Positions 61,363-64,000 of a DNA stretch of 64,000 bases are shown here, piece by piece (the stretch's first letter is position 1; each line of letters begins with the position of its first letter). This DNA comes from Sediminibacterium sp. (GTDB taxonomy: Bacteria; Bacteroidota; Bacteroidia; Chitinophagales; Chitinophagaceae): assembly GCA_016786865.1 (NCBI GenBank), contig JAEUVE010000018.1, positions 60,947 through 124,946 of the forward strand. Direction: 5' to 3'. A program made the position numbers and the translations under genes. The notes beneath the pieces were generated by a model, which ran no database searches, had not been told where the DNA came from, and was given only the letters and a program-made list of their open reading frames with translations.

Positions 61363-61827
61363 ATGAAATTTTTGTTTCCGGCTGTATTGTTGGTTAGCCT
61401 TGGGGCCTGTGTGTCAGCTCCGGCAACACATCATCTTGCGTTTCGGTTAAAACCGGGTCAGGATCTGTATCGGTCCATCGATTCTGTGGTAAAATTGAAT
61501 AAAATAAACGCCGGATGGATGGTTACCTGTTCAGGCAGTCTTACCGATTACCATATTCGTTTTGCCAACATGCCTGAAGGAGCCAGGGATACCGGTCATT
61601 TTGAGATCGTGAGCCTGGCGGGTACTTTGTCTTCGGAAGGATCCCATCTGCACCTGTCTGTTTCGGACAGTACCGGAAAAACCATTGGCGGACATTTATT
61701 AGAAGGGTGTACCGTTTATACAACCGCCGAAATAGTGATTGCTGCTTCCGATGAGTTTGTTTTCAGCAGGGAAGAAGATGGTACTACACCCTGGAAGGAA
61801 CTCCAAATAAAAAAGGGCAGACACTAG
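61363..61827 (+). CDS. PCC-domain (PPC/DUF296) lipoprotein
   Basis: 154 residues. A lipoprotein signal (MKFLFPAVLLVSLGAC) is clear, so the mature protein is membrane-anchored. The rest is a DUF296/PPC domain: LAFRLKPGQDLYRSI, GWMVTCSGSLTDYHIRFA, GHFEIVSLAGTLS, SHLHLSVSDSTGKTIGGHLLEGCTVYTTAEIVI. The histidines of SHLHLS and GGHLLEG fit the metal-binding triad of PPC domains. PPC proteins in plants are attached to AT-hooks; here none is present, and its export excludes DNA binding. The function is unknown. Its 3' end contains the terminator of the convergent S9 gene. Confidence 0.85.
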   Translation: MKFLFPAVLLVSLGACVSAPATHHLAFRLKPGQDLYRSIDSVVKLNKINAGWMVTCSGSLTDYHIRFANMPEGARDTGHFEIVSLAGTLSSEGSHLHLSVSDSTGKTIGGHLLEGCTVYTTAEIVIAASDEFVFSREEDGTTPWKELQIKKGRH

Positions 61828-61837
61828 GCCTGCCCTT
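61806..61837 (-). terminator. Terminator of the convergent S9 peptidase gene, inside the PCC gene end
   Basis: On the minus strand AAGGGCAG and CTGCCCTT form an 8-bp stem with a 9-nt loop, followed by TTTTATT. It is 19 bp downstream of the peptidase stop and overlaps the last codons of the PCC gene. Confidence 0.85.
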
Positions 61838-61855
61838 GGGGTATTTCAATTTTGA

Positions 61856-64000
61856 TTACTTAGTGTTCTTCACATATTTTTCCAGCCATTGGAACTGTTC
61901 CCAGAGGGTATGTAAAATATTCTCCTTTCCTCTGTATCCGTGCGCTTCATAAGGGAGATAAACAAATCTTACCGTACCTCCATTACCTTTTATGGCCGCA
62001 AACAAACGCTCACTGTTGATGGGGAAGGTGCCGGTGTTGTCGTCTGCTTCTCCATGAATCAACAGTATAGGCGTTTTGATTTTATCGGCGTAACTGAACG
62101 GACTCATTTCGTAGTACAGTTGTGGCGCCTGCCAGTAAGTGCGGTCTTCGTTCTGGAAGCCAAAGGGAGTCAGTGTTCTGTTGTATGCACCACTTCGTGC
62201 CAGACCTGCTTTAAATAGGTTGGTATGTGCCAGCAGGTTGGCAGTCATGAAAGCGCCATAGCTGTGGCCACCCACGGCAACCCTGTTTTTATCCGCAACG
62301 CCCATGCCTGCAAGCTGGTTGATAGCAGCTTCGGCATTTAATTTAAGCTGTGCCACAAAATTGTCGTTCGGTTTTTTGTCTGCTCCGGAAGCTACAATGG
62401 GCATTTCTGCATTGTCCAGTACAGCATAACCCTGCGTAACATAGTAGATCGGAGATCCCCAGCTGAGCGATGTGAACCGGTCTTTGCTGCCACGAACCTG
62501 GGCTGCATCTGCAGCGGAGTTGAATTCGCGGGGATATGCCCAGATCAGCAGGGGCAGTGGGCCGTCTTTGTCTTTGTTGTATCCTCTTGGCAGGTAGAGG
62601 TCGCCGGTTAAGTCTACTCCATCTGCTCTTTTGTACTTAATTTTTTCTTTAGTTACACCAACCAGCGCCGGGTAAGGATTGTTAAAGCTGGTGATGCTTT
62701 TATCTGCAACACGAAGTACCAGGTTCTTGATGTAATAGTTCGGCACTTCTGTTTGAGATTCCTTGCGGGTAACCAGGATCAGTTTATCTGCATCCAGCAC
62801 TTCAGCAACCGATTCAAAGCTGCCTTCGCTGCAACGCCAGATAATTTCGTTTTGTTTACTGTTAAGATCAAAACGTGCCAGGAAAGGCAGGTCGCCTTTT
62901 GGAGATGATCCGGTGGTATTGTTCATCAGTAGTTGTGTGCCGTTATTTACGGTGATCACCACTTCTTTTCCATATTTGTTTTTGCCGGTAACCGGGCTGC
63001 CGGGATTGTTGTACGCATCGGTCATATTGCGCTCGTACAGTAATTCAATGCTTCCGGTGGAAGGATTGTAGCGGCTAACACGGGTACTTTGCTTGCTTCT
63101 GGAAATTTCATTCACCAGTGCAAGGGTTTCGTTGCCCCAGGTAGTTCCGGCATACCGCATTTTTGTTTTGAAGAGTTCTTTTGGTGTGCCGGTAAACGGA
63201 GCGCCTAATGCATATACCGCATCATGAAATGGCACATCCTTTTTAATCAGTCCACTGTCCAGCGGCATGGCCCATGTGATTACTGCAGCCTCGTCGTCTT
63301 TCCAGTCGAATGCCCTTGCTACATTTTGTGTATTGTCGTAGCCGGATGGGGTGCCTTCGGTGGATGGTAATTCTGCCAGTACTTTTATTGTTTTGCCATT
63401 CAGGTCGGTAATAATGTAGTGAGACGGGAATCCATTGGCAGTAACCAGGTACGAAAACGGTTTCTGAATCTGTCGCTGCAATAAATATTTTTTATCCGGA
63501 GATAAGCTGAAGCTGCTTAGGATGCAGGGCTTGCCGATATTGGTTTCGATACCGTTCTTGTTAATGATCAGTTGTGAAGTTGCGTAGAACTCAAAAATCT
63601 GCTCATCATAAGGACTCTTGATCAGATCCTGGTAAGTAGGGCTGGGTGCTGCTTTGCCCAGGTTTTGCTGAATGGTTGGTCCCTTTGGTGTGATGGGCCT
63701 TTTGGGCGCATTGGCCGCCGCCTGTGTGGTGGCTTTGTACAATATGGTATTGTCGTCTACCCAGGTAAAGGATGCCCCTAATACGGTATTTACGGGTCTT
63801 TTATTGATTTTGGTTGCTTTTTGTGTGGCAACATCAATCACATACAGGTCTACCTGTGTAGCGGAGGTATGGGTGAAGGCAATTTTTGTTTGAGAAGGAC
63901 TCCATACTGCATTTCCGGCGAGCAGGTTGGCAGGAAGACCGCTTACTTTATACTCCTTGTTGGCAGGAATATTTTTGAGTATAAAATTGTTGATGAAGTT
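61856..64000 (-). CDS. S9 family (glutamyl endopeptidase-like) serine peptidase, 5' end outside window
   Basis: The frame is open to the right window edge (715 visible residues to the stop at 61856); the N-terminus and any signal peptide are beyond. An internal GTG at 63841 is not the start. The C-terminal hydrolase domain has GGHSYGAFM (Ser nucleophile), HGEADDNTGTF (Asp) and YEAHGYRGKEN (His), the order of S9 enzymes, with features of the glutamyl-endopeptidase-like S9D branch. The upstream part has WD/propeller-like repeats (for example TWVDDNTILYKAT and DWKDDEAAVITWAMP). It is probably exported. Its terminator lies inside the convergent PCC gene. Confidence 0.9.
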   Translation of the reverse strand, partial: NFINNFILKNIPANKEYKVSGLPANLLAGNAVWSPSQTKIAFTHTSATQVDLYVIDVATQKATKINKRPVNTVLGASFTWVDDNTILYKATTQAAANAPKRPITPKGPTIQQNLGKAAPSPTYQDLIKSPYDEQIFEFYATSQLIINKNGIETNIGKPCILSSFSLSPDKKYLLQRQIQKPFSYLVTANGFPSHYIITDLNGKTIKVLAELPSTEGTPSGYDNTQNVARAFDWKDDEAAVITWAMPLDSGLIKKDVPFHDAVYALGAPFTGTPKELFKTKMRYAGTTWGNETLALVNEISRSKQSTRVSRYNPSTGSIELLYERNMTDAYNNPGSPVTGKNKYGKEVVITVNNGTQLLMNNTTGSSPKGDLPFLARFDLNSKQNEIIWRCSEGSFESVAEVLDADKLILVTRKESQTEVPNYYIKNLVLRVADKSITSFNNPYPALVGVTKEKIKYKRADGVDLTGDLYLPRGYNKDKDGPLPLLIWAYPREFNSAADAAQVRGSKDRFTSLSWGSPIYYVTQGYAVLDNAEMPIVASGADKKPNDNFVAQLKLNAEAAINQLAGMGVADKNRVAVGGHSYGAFMTANLLAHTNLFKAGLARSGAYNRTLTPFGFQNEDRTYWQAPQLYYEMSPFSYADKIKTPILLIHGEADDNTGTFPINSERLFAAIKGNGGTVRFVYLPYEAHGYRGKENILHTLWEQFQWLEKYVKNTK

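Noticed and set aside
1..64000. CRISPR arrays, tRNA or rRNA genes, insertion sequences or defence islands
   Set aside because: I read the intergenic parts for direct repeats, cloverleaf-like sequences and transposase motifs and saw none. Without a covariance or repeat search this is not exhaustive.

Overview
The window is a chromosomal segment of a member of the Bacteroidota, most likely a Chitinophagaceae relative (inference). The supporting signs are: near absence of Shine-Dalgarno sites; promoter elements of the Bacteroidota type (TTTG, 19-nt spacer, TAnnTTTG); a TamB-like envelope protein next to purB; the futalosine menaquinone enzyme MqnA; a PafA-type phosphatase; DUF2911, DUF1835 and DUF1343 proteins; a bacillithiol-system YtxJ protein; large secreted S9 and M16 peptidases; and many lipoproteins. 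I see no tRNA, rRNA, CRISPR array, insertion sequence or prophage. The region reads as core genome with a few accessory cassettes.

Layout. 1-4184 is most of a TamB/DUF490 gene, cut by the window edge, downstream of purB. 5.7-10.8 kb has mqnA followed by a surface-glycan block: three glycosyltransferases, a TylF-type methyltransferase and a small methyltransferase, in both orientations. 10.8-19.5 kb holds mostly secreted proteins: a MORN-like protein, a sortilin-like Asp-box protein, a methyltransferase, an M16 peptidase and a PafA phosphatase. 19.6-28.8 kb carries an alpha-oxoamine synthase (probably serine palmitoyltransferase), a multi-PAS protein interrupted by an in-frame stop, a DUF2911 protein, a XerD recombinase, two YkgJ cysteine-cluster proteins, an Asp-box protein, TcdA and a NamZ-like (DUF1343) protein without a signal peptide.

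29-35.5 kb is a compact operon: parE, a DUF1835 protein, a cupin, parC and a CvfB-like S1 protein. A thiolase follows. 36.7-39.6 kb on the minus strand is a possible sulfur/redox cassette: small lipoprotein, YtxJ, NAD(P)-binding protein, TauE/SafE exporter and a dihaem cytochrome c lipoprotein. 39.7-43.5 kb runs mpl, a DnaQ-like exonuclease, a dolichol-phosphate-mannose-synthase-like glycosyltransferase and an EamA transporter.

43.5-56.4 kb has a second PAS protein ending in a DHp segment without an ATPase domain, a large S9 peptidase, a PhnD-like binding protein paired with a LolA-like protein, a thioesterase, an SMR exporter, a B12-type radical SAM enzyme, a potassium channel with a C-terminal zinc ribbon, a GNAT acetyltransferase, NudK, DoxX and a frameshifted VOC protein. 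56.5-64 kb holds a TPR sensor kinase, a trehalase plus MFS transporter pair, a PCC-domain lipoprotein, and an S9 peptidase cut by the window end.

No clearly new defence or mobile system is visible. The observations most worth a second look are the two DHp-only PAS proteins (one broken by a stop codon), the channel with a zinc ribbon, the PCC-domain lipoprotein, the TauE/dihaem cytochrome/YtxJ cassette, the cluster of TTTGTA/TACAAA hexamers ahead of the TPR kinase, and two genes that look damaged by single-base changes.
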